Positions 34,643 to 47,017 of a stretch of DNA of 64,000 nt are shown piece after piece (within the stretch, counting starts at the first letter, position 1; the number at the start of each line of letters is the position of its first letter). The notes beneath the pieces were generated by a model that was not told the DNA's origin, searched no databases, and saw only the letters and a program-made list of their open reading frames with translations. The DNA comes from Cheiracanthium punctorium (Eukaryota > Arthropoda > Arachnida > Araneae > Cheiracanthiidae), in the NCBI GenBank assembly GCA_038373885.1, contig JAWZYV010013002.1, forward strand, positions 251,501 through 315,500, read 5' to 3'. The translations under genes were made by a program, and so were the position numbers.

Positions 34643-34952
34643 CAGTACTATCTTGACATACGTTACCCCAACTTACGTGAGCCCGGAGTTTCGTGAATTT
34701 CAAACTCGTTGATTCGTCTTTTGTTTACTTCCCAAAATAACTTCGGTTTACGATTTTAATAATAACTTGTTATACATATGCAATATTCAAGATCTTATTA
34801 CGAATTTTTTCTAAATTATTGTTTCCTCTAATCATCTCCGGAACTAATTAAAAATAATTTGTACTTATGTGCGAAATTGTACCCGGACTTACGCGAATTC
34901 GACTTACGTGGTTATCGCTCTGTCCCACCAATCACGTAAGTTCGGGGCATTA

Positions 34953-34955
<3 letters not shown>
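34643..34955. mobile_element. TA-flanked MITE (313 bp), pogo/Tigger-type ends
   Basis: TA|CAGTACTATCTTGACATACG at left; right end, reverse complement, CAGTAATGCCCCGAACTTAC, with TA. Both ends share 'acttacgtga' a little further in. No transposase. It directly abuts the foldback element ending at 34640. Confidence 0.6.
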
Positions 34956-34996
<41 letters not shown>

Positions 34997-35025
34997 TAAT
35001 GCCCTGTATTATATATATATATATA
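34956..35025. repeat. (TA)n microsatellite
   Basis: TA repeats 34956..34993 and 35010..35025 around 'cagtaatgccctgtatt', which repeats the MITE end. Open frames of Tyr-Ile repeats here are artefacts. Confidence 0.9.
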
Positions 35026-35639
35026 CAGGGTGCCCAATGTTAACGGTGCCCTGTGGCTATTTCTTAAACCGTTAATCAGAGGCAGAGTTCCAATCGCAAA
35101 AATTCTTTCAATTGCACAATCTATTGCATCAGAAACAATCGAAGTCAATAAATCAATACCTTCTTTATACGGTCCCGCGGTCCTATCAGTTATATTTAGA
35201 AAACTTTCGGTGTACAATTTCATGCAAAATTAGAAAAGGATCGCCCTTTTACGATCAAAATGCCCCTAGTTATGAAGCAGCAAACATCTGTAAAGTCGCT
35301 TTTCCACGTTCAAAAATGTTCCGCTACAGTAAATGGTTAAACGACCATATAAATACTGAAATTTTAAATCATAGGTTTTAATTTCATTTTCTGGCATAAT
35401 GCGGAGAAAGAAGCAAAACTAATTTTAGGAAACTAATCTTTAAGCATAGCGTTATAATCAGGCTCTATAAAAATCTATCCAGGGTCTTTAGAAAAAAAAT
35501 TCTGTAAATTAGTAACAAATTTTTAAAAAGTTGTGTAAATAAAAAAAATGCTTTGTCAAAACAATGAGAAAATTATTAAAAACTAGCTGAAGTACCCGTC
35601 CTCGACGGGTTAGTGAATGCAAATTTCCAAAAAGCAAGA

Positions 35640-36660
35640 ACTTTCGTCAGCATTGTAGGAGTACACAGAATACGAGCCCATAGCGGAGCAAAAGTAAATT
35701 CTCCAGCGCATGCGCACTGCCGATCTCGAGAACTTAGAAAAATTTCTTCAGAAGCTGCAGAAAAGGGACGGTATATTAAGTTACAACGTTACAACTGTGT
35801 GCCTAGGAGGAAGCGTACCTGGCTATCTGTTTGAACATGCGCATTATGCGTGCAGCCAATGATAAAATAATAGGTAATTACTTGGCGTGCATGTATACGT
35901 TTCTGTGTAAATAAATATGTTATATTGACGTTTTTCCTGCAGTCTTTGTGTGTGTTTCTAAAAATTATAATTATCGTTTGACTTATTACATTAAAACAAA
36001 GAACCAATAATTATATTACTTAATTAAATTAAAAACATAGATTCATCATTATTTTAGTTGTTAATTAGCGACGTATAAAACAATTCGTTTGGTTATGCCG
36101 ACTGATTACTATTCATCAATTATTAATACGTTGATTATGCCGATTGATTAATATTCATCAATTATTAATTCAGTAATACTGGAAAGTGGATATCTAAAAT
36201 AACTTGGTACAACCTTGTGTCCCCCGTAATGAATTAGACTAATTAATGTTAAAATAATAAATAATTAGCGATATATTCGTGAGACACGCGTAATTTGGGG
36301 GACTTAGAAATTTTTTTAGGAGTTCTTACTTTTTTCCCATAGACATAACCCGGTCCGTTTGACTTTAGTGTTTTTCGCCAATGTTAATTTTGAAAAACGT
36401 TAGTTTTGATTTCTAACATTTTCTTTAAGGGGGGGGGGAAATCGCCCCCCTAAAAAGAAAATATGTTGAAAAATGTAAGAAATTTATTTCCATAAAGTGA
36501 ATATCTAAAATAACTTAGTACAACTTGAAATATTCCAGAAGCAATATTACGGTTTTTTCCCCTTATTTCATCGTTTGACTTATTACATTAAAATAAAGAA
36601 CCAATAATTATATTAAGTAATTTAATTAAAAACATAGATTAATCATTATTTTAGTTGTTA
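35640..36660. repeat. Arm 1 of an inverted repeat pair with 48420..49440
   Basis: 35670..36310 matches the reverse complement of 48475..49440 in patches: 'acgagcccatagcggagc', 'gcgcatgcgcactgccga', 'gggacggtatattaagtta', 'aataacttggta', 'gtcccccgtaatgaattag'. Inside the arm there is a direct duplication of about 90 bp (35970..36060 and 36565..36660). Confidence 0.6.
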
Positions 36661-37127
36661 ACTGACAGATACAATTCCATTAAATAAAATTAATACATTA
36701 CATTGCATTATAACAATAGAACAAGTAATTAGATTATGGTAAGGTTAATTAAGAAATTAATTTTTAATTAATAATTTTCACTGAAGTTCAATTGCGATTA
36801 CATTAAACTGAATGCAAGTTAGTAAATTACAATACATTTAAAGAATAGAACCGTTATATTCATTATTAATTAACTTAAAAACATAATTCTGATTTGATTA
36901 AGAATTATAGTAAAAAGTTAACTAAGGTTAGTTTTAAACCAAATGCAAATTAATGAAAAATAAAATATGGCTGTCGGGATACCAGTCTGCAGTCGTCCCT
37001 TTTTTTCTTTTTCTATTGGTTGATAAATTCATTTTTTTAAATGAACAGGTGGTTTAAAAATTTACCCCAAAAATTATTTTTAAAAAAGTTCTTAACTATT
37101 AATTAAAATAAAATTACACTCGAATAC
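36661..37127. other. AT-rich stretch without recognised gene
   Basis: Nothing recognised. Confidence 0.3.
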
Positions 37128-37426
37128 CAGGCGCGGATCCAAGGGGAGGGCAGTCGCTTCGTCCTGGGCGAAGTCCAAAAATCTGTTAAAATATATTATG
37201 AAAGTATAATGAAAATTAAGTAGCCTTTTTCTAAGGGGTGTATTGCGGGTACTATTCCCTGTCCTTTTTAATCATCGTTCATATATTTTTATCAATAAAA
37301 TAATTAATTGCATTAATTGGTATAATTGATTATATTAATTAATTATAAAATAATTTTGTGCATTCAACCCCCCTGTTTGAGGTACAAAATTGCCCCCTCC
37401 TTGAGTAATTTCTGGATCCGCCCCTG
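37128..37426. mobile_element. hAT-type MITE (299 bp), TIR CAGGSGCGGATCCA
   Basis: Left CAGGCGCGGATCCAAGG, right (reverse complement) CAGGGGCGGATCCAGAA. Flanks TCGAATAC (37120..37127) and TCGAATCC (37427..37434), an 8-bp target duplication with one mismatch. Confidence 0.8.
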
Positions 37427-38199
37427 TCGAATCCCCAGTAGACGCAGGAATATTTTTCGGGGTGGCTCAGCTATTTGAATGGACAAGAAATTATATATTT
37501 TTTCTTCTTTTAAGGCTGTTTAACCTGACAAGCGAAAGTCGAATCGGGGACTAGGGGAAAAGCTTGAAATATGGGTGGTTTGGGGGTCCAAGCATACATG
37601 TCACGCCATCTTTATTCATGTAATGGACACAATTGTTATCTGTATTTTTTAGAATTTCTCTGAAAAATTTTAGAAATATAATTATAACTTTAAAATTAAA
37701 ACTATAAAATGGACTTTTCTTGATGTAAAATATTGTAGTAAGTATTAGAGATCAGCGCGAGTTGATTTTTTCAAATGAAATTCGATTGAAACGCGATAAA
37801 ACTGCTGAAATTCTTTGAATTTCCGTCTTAAATATCATCTTCATTTATTTACTTATTTTTTTAATTAAATTGCTCCTATAAACTTAATGTTCATAAAGCA
37901 TCGTAAAGTAGTTTCAGAAGAACCATTATAAATTTTTCAGTAGCTTTTCTACTGTAATTTTATTTTAAATCTTGATCAGAAGTCATGTTCATTAGGTTTC
38001 ATAAACAATTACGAGTTTCAATTATAAAATTTGTAAAAAGCAAAATGCAGTACATTTTTGGCCCCAAAACATTCTTAAATACATCTATAAATTTATAATT
38101 CAAAGTTACTTTTGAAAGAAAATTTTTCAGTCAGCCAATTTTGAATTTCAGTTTAACAAACAATGTTTATCCTTCTTTCTTTTTATGAAGACTGCTTAT

Positions 38200-38730
38200 T
38201 CAGATTTTAAATTTGCACTAGTCTATAGTACAGTTCCCAAAGAAATATTCTGAAAAATTTCATTGTTCTAGGAATGTAAGTTTATTTTTTATCTGTAGTG
38301 AAAGTCTATCAAAAACGTTTTCCTCTGAAAATGTGCCAAGTTTCACTATTTAAAAAAAAAATTAAATTGTTTTTCAAAATTTATCTCAATGTCAGTTCCC
38401 AATCTAGTTTCTGAGGAAACATTCTGAAAATTCTCATAATGATATCATCGTAAATTTATTTCTAATCTTGGGTAAAGTTCGAGAAAATAGCGTTTTCTCT
38501 AAAAAAGTGTCAAGTTTAATAATATTTAAAAAAAATTAAATAACTTTTCAAATTTTATCGCAATGTCAGTTTTTATTCTAGGTTTAGAGGAAACATTCTG
38601 AAAATTCTCAAAGTTATGTGATTATAAGTTTACTCCCTATCTTGGTCGAAAATCAACCGAAATCCTCCGTTTTCAGGTAGAACAGCCTTAAGTGACACGT
38701 TTAATAACATTTCTTTTCAGAATTTATTCT
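38200..38730 (+). repeat. Three-copy tandem repeat, period about 175 bp
   Basis: 'cattctgaaaattctca' and 'caatgtcag' recur at about 175-bp spacing (38246, 38422, 38597 for the first; 38387 and 38561 for the second). Each unit ends with 'agtttaataatattt'-like sequence. Probably part of an unclassified repeat. Confidence 0.7.
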
Positions 38731-38739
38731 CGTAAGTTT

Positions 38740-41570
38740 TATAATTGATATTAAAGGGTGTAGTACAGCTAATGAAGATATCTAAAAAAATTTTGACATA
38801 ACTTTTTTTTTTTTTTCTTAAATGTTGGTTTTTGCCATATAACAGAGGCTTAACCAGTTATAACTGTCAAAAACCTACAAGCATTAAATTTTGTTTACTA
38901 TTAATAATGGAATGTGAATTATTTTATAAATTAATTTTTTTTTTTTCCAGGCAAGCAGTGCTATCTGTAACTAAAAGTAGGGTACACACATAAGTGCACT
39001 AATTAAAAAAAAAAAAAAAAAAACCAACAACTTTAACATTTGACCGGGCGACTGTCTGTCCCCCCATTTATTTATGCGAGCTTTGCAAAAAATACCTGAA
39101 ATAAAAGACTTAAGCCGAAATTGAATTCAAGATAACTTTCCTTAGTAATTTCCGACAAATACAGAATTTCATGTAAAAAAAAAAAAAAAAAAAATTGAAA
39201 GCTGCATTTTGCGGTTGCTTTTTGAGCAAACCGCTTTCATTTCATACAAAGCATGTGAAACAAAGAGTTGCGCACCGGGTTTGACTTAAAATATTTTGTT
39301 TTAGGTGGTCCGCCTCTTCCTTGAACATAATGTTGGCCAACTGAGGAAACCAGGGCCTTTTTTTATTCAATTTCTGCTATTAGTTCACATACTCTATATA
39401 TCTTTAAAATTTTTAATCGTTAATAAAATACTTTTTTTTATATCCACTCAAGTTTACATACATTTTTTTAAAGTTGTAGTGGATGACACTTGATGTTAAT
39501 ATGGTTTTTTCAATATTAGTTCATTAATTATTAATTAAAAAACTTTTTCAGGATGCCATGCTTGTCGAGTTTTGCTCGCATAAAAAGATTTATGCTTTTG
39601 AAACAAGGAATAAATTTATTACTACTATGCAGAATTGCATGCATTTGAAAAACATGAAATGGCATTGAAAGTACATGAGTTTAGCAGGAAAATAAAATGT
39701 GTAACATAGAATAATGTCCAAATGTTTTTTCCGAAGAACAATCCTCGTACAAAGATGTTTCAGCATGATAGCTTGAATTGTGGTAGCGTTGGGGATTTTC
39801 AGTGTAAACAAAAAACCTGCTCATTGAGATGTGCGAGACTTTGAAAAATGTTAATTGAACACAATTGATTTAAGGGGCTTTTGTTGCTATGTCGGTATAG
39901 ATTTAGATGTGCTAGGTTGAGAAATAGGAAATTCACTTTCTATTTTGCCACTTAATATTGTTATACTGTCATACGTATATACATATTTATATTAATTTAT
40001 TATTTAAAATGTAATTAAAATAAATTTTTTCTTTGTTAACCTAAGTAGGAATTTTCTTAATTTTTTTTATATTATTTGTTTTGAAATAAAAATGTAATCA
40101 TTTCATTTTTACTTGGCAGAAATAGAAATCTAACTTATCGTTGTAGACTCCAGCATTTCAAATTTCAACTATTTTTGTGAAAAATAAACATTTGGGCACA
40201 TGAGAGTTAAAAGATATGGTAACCCTCCAACTACCTACCCACAGGGATGTAGCCAGGGGGTTGCTGATGGGGCTGCAGCTACGATTGAAATGAGTTAATA
40301 TAAGGTACAGAGAAAAACATTTTCTGAGAAAAATTTCAAAGATGACCTTGAGAAAGTTGAGGTTCATCTATGGAGCGAAGACTAACTTAATATTTTTTCC
40401 TAATTGTGTTTCGTAACGGCAAAAATTTTTAACTCGATTTTATAAATTTATTTTTTTCCATTTTTTACTTCAATTTATTTTTATATGTGAACATTTTTAT
40501 GCCAAAAGGGGGTCCATTCCTCCTCCCCTACTCCTCAAAAAGGGATACATTATATCGATTTTTATAAGTTATGTTGCCTTCCAGTTTTTGAGTACTCAGC
40601 CACCCCCGAAAAAAAATCCTGACTTCACTACCGTATCTGATAATTAAAAGCATCACTTGAAAGTGTAAATATTTAGGAAACAACAAAAATAATTGTAATG
40701 GAATTTAAAATCAAATCTTATAACGTCACACCAGGGCGTCACTCAAAATTTGATATCATTATTTTTTAGACTCTGATTTGGAATTCATAGCTATAAAGTA
40801 AAATGCTGAGTCACAAACTTTTAACCAGTTAAGGGTTTTCGTAAGGTATATATATATACATGCATACAATAAATAAAAGAGGCAGGTTCATTTCAGTAAA
40901 TTTTATTTATTCCTGATATACAAAACAAAATAAAATATACATGTATAAAGCTAAAACGACAGCTTGCATGAGATAGAAAGATATATCATTCAGGGATGAT
41001 CGTGCTCTCTTCTAAATAATCATGAAAAATCTAAAAATAATCAATAGAAAATGGTTGTTTGATTAGCATTATTTTTTTAAATATATGCAATAAAATGGTA
41101 AATATAATAGTTTTTCACAGCATAAATACATTTTACATTCACAGAAATTCAAGGTAACAGCACCATTTATTCGAAAAATAAATAAGTGAAAACAGGCTCA
41201 CAATTCATCCCTAGAAACAAATAATCTTTTATAAATCCACCAGAGCAGGCAATTTCACTCTTCACGACAGTCATAAAAACTGAACTATTCCCCCCCCCCC
41301 CCAAATTTTTTTTTTAACTTCCAAAATTTTTTGAATAGTGCTTTATAAAATTTGTTACTACTTTCGTGTATGCTTCATACTCAATTTACTCCATGATAGA
41401 ACGAAGGTGATAGAATTATAAAACTGAATTTTCTGATTAAAAAAAAACAAATATAAACACTTTAATTTTCTTTAATATATTATGAAACATTTTTAGATCT
41501 TATCATATAGAAGGACAGTTCTACGAGTGACGCAGCCAGCCCCAACCAACCAACCGTAAAACTTCGCGGC
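38740..41570. other. AT-rich stretch without recognised gene
   Basis: Several A-runs (39005..39022, 39175..39194). Open frames on both strands here show no recognised family. 40232 and 40735 have MITE-end-like words ('cagggatgtagccag') with no pairs. Confidence 0.3.
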
Positions 41571-41579
41571 ACTTATATT

Positions 41580-42170
41580 TACAGCTAGCTTTTCTATTTT
41601 TAAAAGTTCTCTTCTGGATCTTGGAATCCGCTCTAAGGAATTTTTTTACAATTAATATATAATTTTAATCGGTGCCAAATTCGATGAGCGGCGTAGCCGG
41701 TTAAGCTAGGAAAACTCGTTTTTTTTTTTTAATTTATTTAATCCAGTTCAAAGAGGGAACTCTTTAACCCACATAGGGTTGCCAGGTCGACACACCCAAT
41801 AGCCGGACAGATCAGTCGGTTTGGCCGGACATTTGGGTAAAAAGGCCGGACAGCCTACACTACAGAGGATTTTGTCTCGGTATGAATAGGTACGACCAAA
41901 AAAAATTGTATGTAAAATCAAGCTTTTTGGATGATTACCATGAATCTTGGTCCATTCTAATGAAATATAAATATCATCCAATGCCCAATCAGCTCAAGTA
42001 CTTTATGACTCATCCGCCAAAGTCACTCGTCAAAAGCCAGACACCGTTCAGTTTGGCCGGACACGCCATCCAAAAGCCTAACTATGTCCGGCTTTATACG
42101 GACGCCTGGCAACGCTAAACCCACATAAGAAAATACGGAAAATGATCTTGTTTGGAAGGCAGGGAGTATG
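41580..42170 (+). repeat. Repeat holding a hAT MITE; second, empty copy at 46690..46890
   Basis: 'aagttctcttctggatctt', 'cggtgccaaattcgatgag', 'gttcaaagagggaact' and 'taagaaaatacggaaaatga' recur in inverted order and strand at 46690..46890. In this copy the last two phrases are split by the 344-bp MITE. Confidence 0.7.
41774..42117. mobile_element. hAT-type MITE (344 bp), TIR TAGSGTTGCCAGG
   Basis: Left TAGGGTTGCCAGG, right (reverse complement) TAGCGTTGCCAGG. Exact 8-bp target duplication AACCCACA at 41766..41773 and 42118..42125. The homologous repeat at 46.7 kb has a single AGCCCACG at this place and no insert, which supports the boundaries. Interior words: 'ggccggacattt', 'gtttggccggacac'. 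Two open frames of about 77 codons inside are not conserved features. Confidence 0.9.
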
Positions 42171-42239
42171 AATACAGTGCTGTAGCCGGGCACGAAAGTG
42201 AGAGAATTTTTTAAGGATAAGTAGGCTCTTAACTTTTTT

Positions 42240-42275
42240 TTTTGTGTGTGTGTGTGTGTGGGGGGGGGGGGGGTT
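42240..42275 (+). repeat. (GT)n and G-run microsatellite
   Basis: Short GT repeat followed by a run of about 12 G. Confidence 0.8.
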
Positions 42276-44558
42276 CAATTAATCATCAATTTTCATTACA
42301 GTATTCCAAATTGTTATAAATATGCTCTGGACAAAATTGATGCAAAGAATTGACCTAATAAATCTAAAGGGAAATGACTCGGTGCTCAATCTCAATCTAT
42401 GATTTAATACACACATAATAATTCCGTTCATTCTTCCCTTTGAATGTTATCCCCTATGTTTTAAATTAGTCACTCTTTTAATAATATTTGTTTCCTTTTG
42501 CTTTTCACTCTCAACTATCCCAGATGTCACGTAGATCCGTGACAAGATTTGTACAAGTTAACTGATATCGTAAACCAGTTTGGTCCTGGATAGCTAGTAC
42601 GATTTGCTTCCGCTTTCTGACCAAATGAGTTGACTTCTATCCCTGCCGTTGCACTTTTGCGAGATGAGCTTTGTGGTACTGTCGTTTTTGTTTTATTTCA
42701 TTTTAAAAAATAATAACATATTATTATATACTTTACTTATTTTTTTCTGTAATTTATTTTGCAATAATTAATAATTAAAAATAGTTAAGACTTTGAATTA
42801 AAAAATAATTAAGTATTTTTTGGTAAAACTCCTTCCTAACTTTTTTTTTTAAGTATTTTGTTCCTCTACTGTTTTGAATCTATTTCTAATTAACTTAAGT
42901 CTTTATTTTTCTAATATTATTAACTCTATTTGAAAAATTCAATATGTAATTAATATTTCAACGATTTTTTTTTCTCTTCAGAAAGCTCACATAATTAATA
43001 AATAATAATTATTATTTAGTATTCAAAGGAAAATAAATCTTAGTTTTTACATACTAACTAGTTTTAATAATAATTCTTTTACTCTTCATGTATATATAAA
43101 ATTTATTGAAATTAGTGAATTATAATTTTAAGACCAATTTTTTTCCAAATCTTAGGTTTTCTCACTTTTCTTTTGTATTCCTTTAAATACCAGATTTAAA
43201 ATTTTGTTCAATACTTTTCAGATAGAAATTTGATTAATTAATCTAAATTTATACATGCACTATATTTTGTATTAGACATCTAAAGGTCGGAGATGGCATC
43301 TAAAACAAGATGTTGTGCCCACCCCAGCCGAGTTTATAAGATACTGAAGATGGTAGATAACTGAAGTATAAAGGTCCAGGGTTCTGGTCTACCGGATGGC
43401 TGATAATCTAAAAATTCAGAGTTTTGGACGGTTTTTCTCACGATGTAACGTAAATATGCTTCAGAAGCACTAAGAAAGTCAACCGTGCAAGATCCCCCCC
43501 CCTTACATAAGCAATACGAAATACACCTCATGTGGGTTTATCATTACACAATACAATACAACCTTTTCAGAAATAGTTATATGCTTTTAGTGTATGTTAG
43601 AAGAAAAAACTGAAATTAAATAATATAATGATATAATTTTTTATAATAACATAATGTATTTCTGAAATTTATAAAACACACAAAAAGCAGATATCAATAT
43701 TCTATTAATTACTTATTGGTGAAAGACAGCTTGCAGTACGTAAATTTATCAAAAATGTAGCTGCATTTTAAATCTATCAAAATAGCTCAATTAACTTAGT
43801 ATTTTAAAGCCTCTAATTTATGGGAATCATTAAAACAAAGTTTTTCTTTTCTTTAAATCATCCTGAAATAAGTATAATATGTGCTAACAAAGAAAGTACC
43901 TTAAATAAATACAATAGAATTTTTCAAATTCCAAATCGAAGGGACTTTAACAATTCTGCATAACACAAAATTCCAGATCATAAAAATCCTGTAGCATTAT
44001 AAAAAAAAAAAAAAAATCGTTATAATCGGAGAAATTGCTCATTAGAAAGATGCTATCCTTTTAAACATTTTTAATTAAATCTAAAACATTTTCATTCAAA
44101 TATGGATTTATTGCTTTTTTAAGGTCTAATTTTGTCTTGATAATTCAAATTCCGTAAATTAGCAGTCCAAATTTAAGAAATTCTTCTGTATCTAAAAATA
44201 ACAAAGGGGGATATATTTAAAAGAAAAACGGGAAACAGATAAAAGTTTAAACACACATGCGCGAAATCACTAATAGCCGTTGGAGGAAGCATACGATTCT
44301 AAAAGAGATAACAAAGCTAGTGGAAATGGAATTCTGCTTTAAAGTTACGACATTTGAGTCAGTAAAGAATTAGGGACAGCAAAGGCACAAGTGGTGTGGA
44401 AACGGAGCTTTATACGCCCGGGTTATGTCAGACTATGGAAAGTCTTCGTAACTTTTTAAATGAAACAGCAAGACATGACAGTGATGAAATTCAGAAATAC
44501 CATTGGTGGCTTTGTAAGTTTTTGAAAATACACAAAAATTGTAAAACAGAAAAATCTG
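42276..44558. other. AT-rich stretch without recognised gene
   Basis: Nothing recognised; A-run at 44000..44015. The 43334..43531 open frame shows no domain. Confidence 0.3.
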
Positions 44559-46513
44559 ATGTGTTCAACACATGACTTCCTTGCACGTCTATTAAATCAA
44601 AAATGTTTTCTACGCACTTCCTCTAAACTTATTTGTTTGAAAGAGATAAAATATCAATAATAGTAAGGTTTAGCAATTTCTAGCCAAATATTTCGATATC
44701 GACAAGCTGAGTTCAATTTGAAAGATTTCCTTCTGACACTTCATTTGGCGATATTTCACCAAAAGCCGACAAACTTGAGATAGTTTGCGAGATTTTGGGG
44801 ATAGCCAAAGTACTCATTGACCACAGACTTTCAATGAATTGAATGCATCCATACACCTTAATGTATTGAAAGTCATTTGGCTCACCCTGTAAATAAATTC
44901 CCAGTCAATTGCTGTCAAAAAAGATATTGAAAACAGTTAGATATTATAATATAGCTCTAAATACAAAAGTTCAAAATTCTACAGGTTAAAGTTTTAGAGT
45001 TATACAAAATACGAAATAATTTTTGGTGCCACATTTGGCGATATTTTGGCAAAACTCGTCAATGTCGACGACATTTGGCGAGATTTTAAGCATGGACCAA
45101 CAATGACAGATTATCGCCAAATTTGGCGATATTTCGCCAAGAACGATGGCAAATGGCGATACTTTGGGCATGGACCAAATGACTGACTATCGCCAAATTT
45201 GGCGACATTTTGGCAAAACTCGCCAAGGTCGAGGACAGACGGCAAGATTTTGGGCATGTACCAAACAATGACTGTCTACAATTGTATTATATTGAAGATG
45301 TCCGTAGACATTAAAGCACTGAAATTCTTTTCGGTGGTCCTGTAAATAAACTCTCCAGTAGACTGGAACCAAAAATCGAGATGCAAAACTAGATGTTACA
45401 ACAATCTTATATATGAAATTTCATAATACTTTTTGAGCTTTGAGAGTTAAATATGCACACACGTACACCAAAAGTCGCCAAGCTTGGCGACTTTTGGCAT
45501 AGTTCTTGAGGGAGGCACGTGACCGTGGTCTGACTATTACCTAACTTATGTGGTAGGACGGTATTGTGCTTGAAATGGATGAATGCCCCTAAAATTGCAT
45601 TGACCGTAATGTATTGGAAATCTTTTGAGTGTTCCTGTAGCAGAACTGTAAATGATAAAGACACTTTTTTTAATGGAGAAATTCATTTTCTAACTCTTTA
45701 CAGCATATATCACTTCTGAGTCGTTTGAAATAGCCCAATACCTCTAAAAAATGCTTTGATGAATTTCGGCTCATAGAGCGAAATGTATTTCGAATCTTTT
45801 AGGCGGTTCTGTAGATAAACTATCCAGTCGAATGGAACCGAAAGGGGAGGTGCACAACTAGATGTTACAACTATCCAAAATATGAAGTTTCGACATTCTA
45901 CGCCTAATAGTTTTCGAGATATGCGAGTTTAATTAATTTCGGCCCATTGAGCGTAATGTATTTCGAATGTTTTGGGCTGTTCTGTAGATAAACTATCCAG
46001 TCGAATGGAAGGGAAAGGGGAGGTACACAACTAGATGTTACAACTATCCAAAATATAAAGTTTCGACATTCTACGCCTAATAGTTTTTGAGTTAGGCGAG
46101 TTCAATGAATTTCAGCCCATAGAGCGTAATGTATTTCGAATCTTTTCGGCGGTCCTGTACATAAACTATACATTCGATTGCGACCAAAAGGGGAGGTGCA
46201 CAACTAGATCATAGAACAATCCTAAATACCAAATCTCAACATTCTACGACCAATAGTTTTTGAGATATGCGAGTTACATACATACGTACGTACAGACGGC
46301 ATGGAAAATCTGACCACAGAAGACTCGCCGCTGGTCAAAATGAGTTGCAGACGCGTTAATATGATCGTGCATGCTAGCCTACGATGAGATGCATCGAAAA
46401 AATTCTTAAAATTAAATTTACAGGTAGTCAAAATCGTTTTTTTTTTGTCGAAATTTGGCCCCCAAAATTTTACGGGATCACATTACTTCCTTATACTACG
46501 TACAAGGAAGTAA
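44559..46513 (-). repeat. Dispersed hairpin-ended repeat, copy B (most complete)
   Basis: Right edge is the hairpin TTACTTCC...GGAAGTAA (46483..46513); left edge is ATGTG...CACAT hairpin (44559..44573) followed by GACTTCCTTGCACGTC. The interior is made of about 200-bp units with 'acattctacg', 'caactagatgttacaa', 'aaactatccagtcgaatgg' and the CGCCAAnTTGGCG palindrome. Copies A and C run on the plus strand. No long reading frame and no named transposon class recognised; the paired hairpins at both ends suggest a mobile unit. Confidence 0.6.
45468..45497. repeat. Perfect 30-bp palindrome
   Basis: CCAAAAGTCGCCAAG followed by its exact reverse complement. Imperfect relatives occur at about 14715, 23924, 45113, 45188, 54062, 57158 and 59084. 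Confidence 0.9.
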
Positions 46514-46516
46514 AAA

Positions 46517-46672
46517 ATGGGGGCTCCCTTCATCAGGATACATTTGGTAGTGGCAGCAGAACATGAGAATGACAAAATTGAAAAATATTTTTACAGCAGT
46601 TATAAAAATTATAAAAACAGAAAAAATGGGGGCTCCCTTCATCAGGAAACATTTGGTAGTGGCAGCAGAACA
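46517..46672 (+). repeat. Direct duplication of a 40-bp block
   Basis: 'atgggggctcccttcatcag' through 'ggtagtggcagcagaacat' at 46517 and again at 46626, with about 70 bp of A-rich sequence between. Confidence 0.8.
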
Positions 46673-46689
46673 TTGTTTACCACCTTTGA

Positions 46690-46890
46690 AACATCATTTT
46701 CCATATTTTCTTACGTGGGCTAAATAGTTCCCTCTTTGAACTGGATTAAATAAAAGAAAGCAAGTTTTCCTAGCTGAACCGGCGACGTCACTCATTGAAT
46801 TTGGCACCAATTAAAATCATATTTTAATTGTAAAAAATTCGTTAAAGCATATTCCGAGATCCAGAAGAGAACTTTTGAGCCTAGCCTAGT
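46690..46890 (-). repeat. Second copy of repeat 41580..42170, with empty MITE site
   Basis: Reverse complement reads GAACTATTTAGCCCACGTAA across the point where the other copy has the 344-bp hAT MITE. Confidence 0.75.
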
Positions 46891-47017
46891 ATTTAGAAAG
46901 AATTTAAAACCACAATAGCTTCCTAAGGAAGTCTCATCACTGCTCCCAGAGACCGACTGAAATTTTGGGGGTGCACAGGAAAAATTTGAGGGGGTAGATT
47001 CTACTGTATGTGACATA

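Noticed and set aside
34869..35223. Open frames with Tyr-Ile repeats
   Set aside because: Produced by the (TA)n microsatellite.
37436..37500. Candidate exon 4 of the channel gene (AG followed by GAATAT)
   Set aside because: The translation after it (EYFSGWLS...) does not resemble the expected strand and there is no donor at a suitable place.
39542..39660. Open stretch after a TTTTTCAG acceptor-like site
   Set aside because: It reads DAMLVEFCSHKK with no similarity to Cys-loop channels and ends in a stop without a donor.
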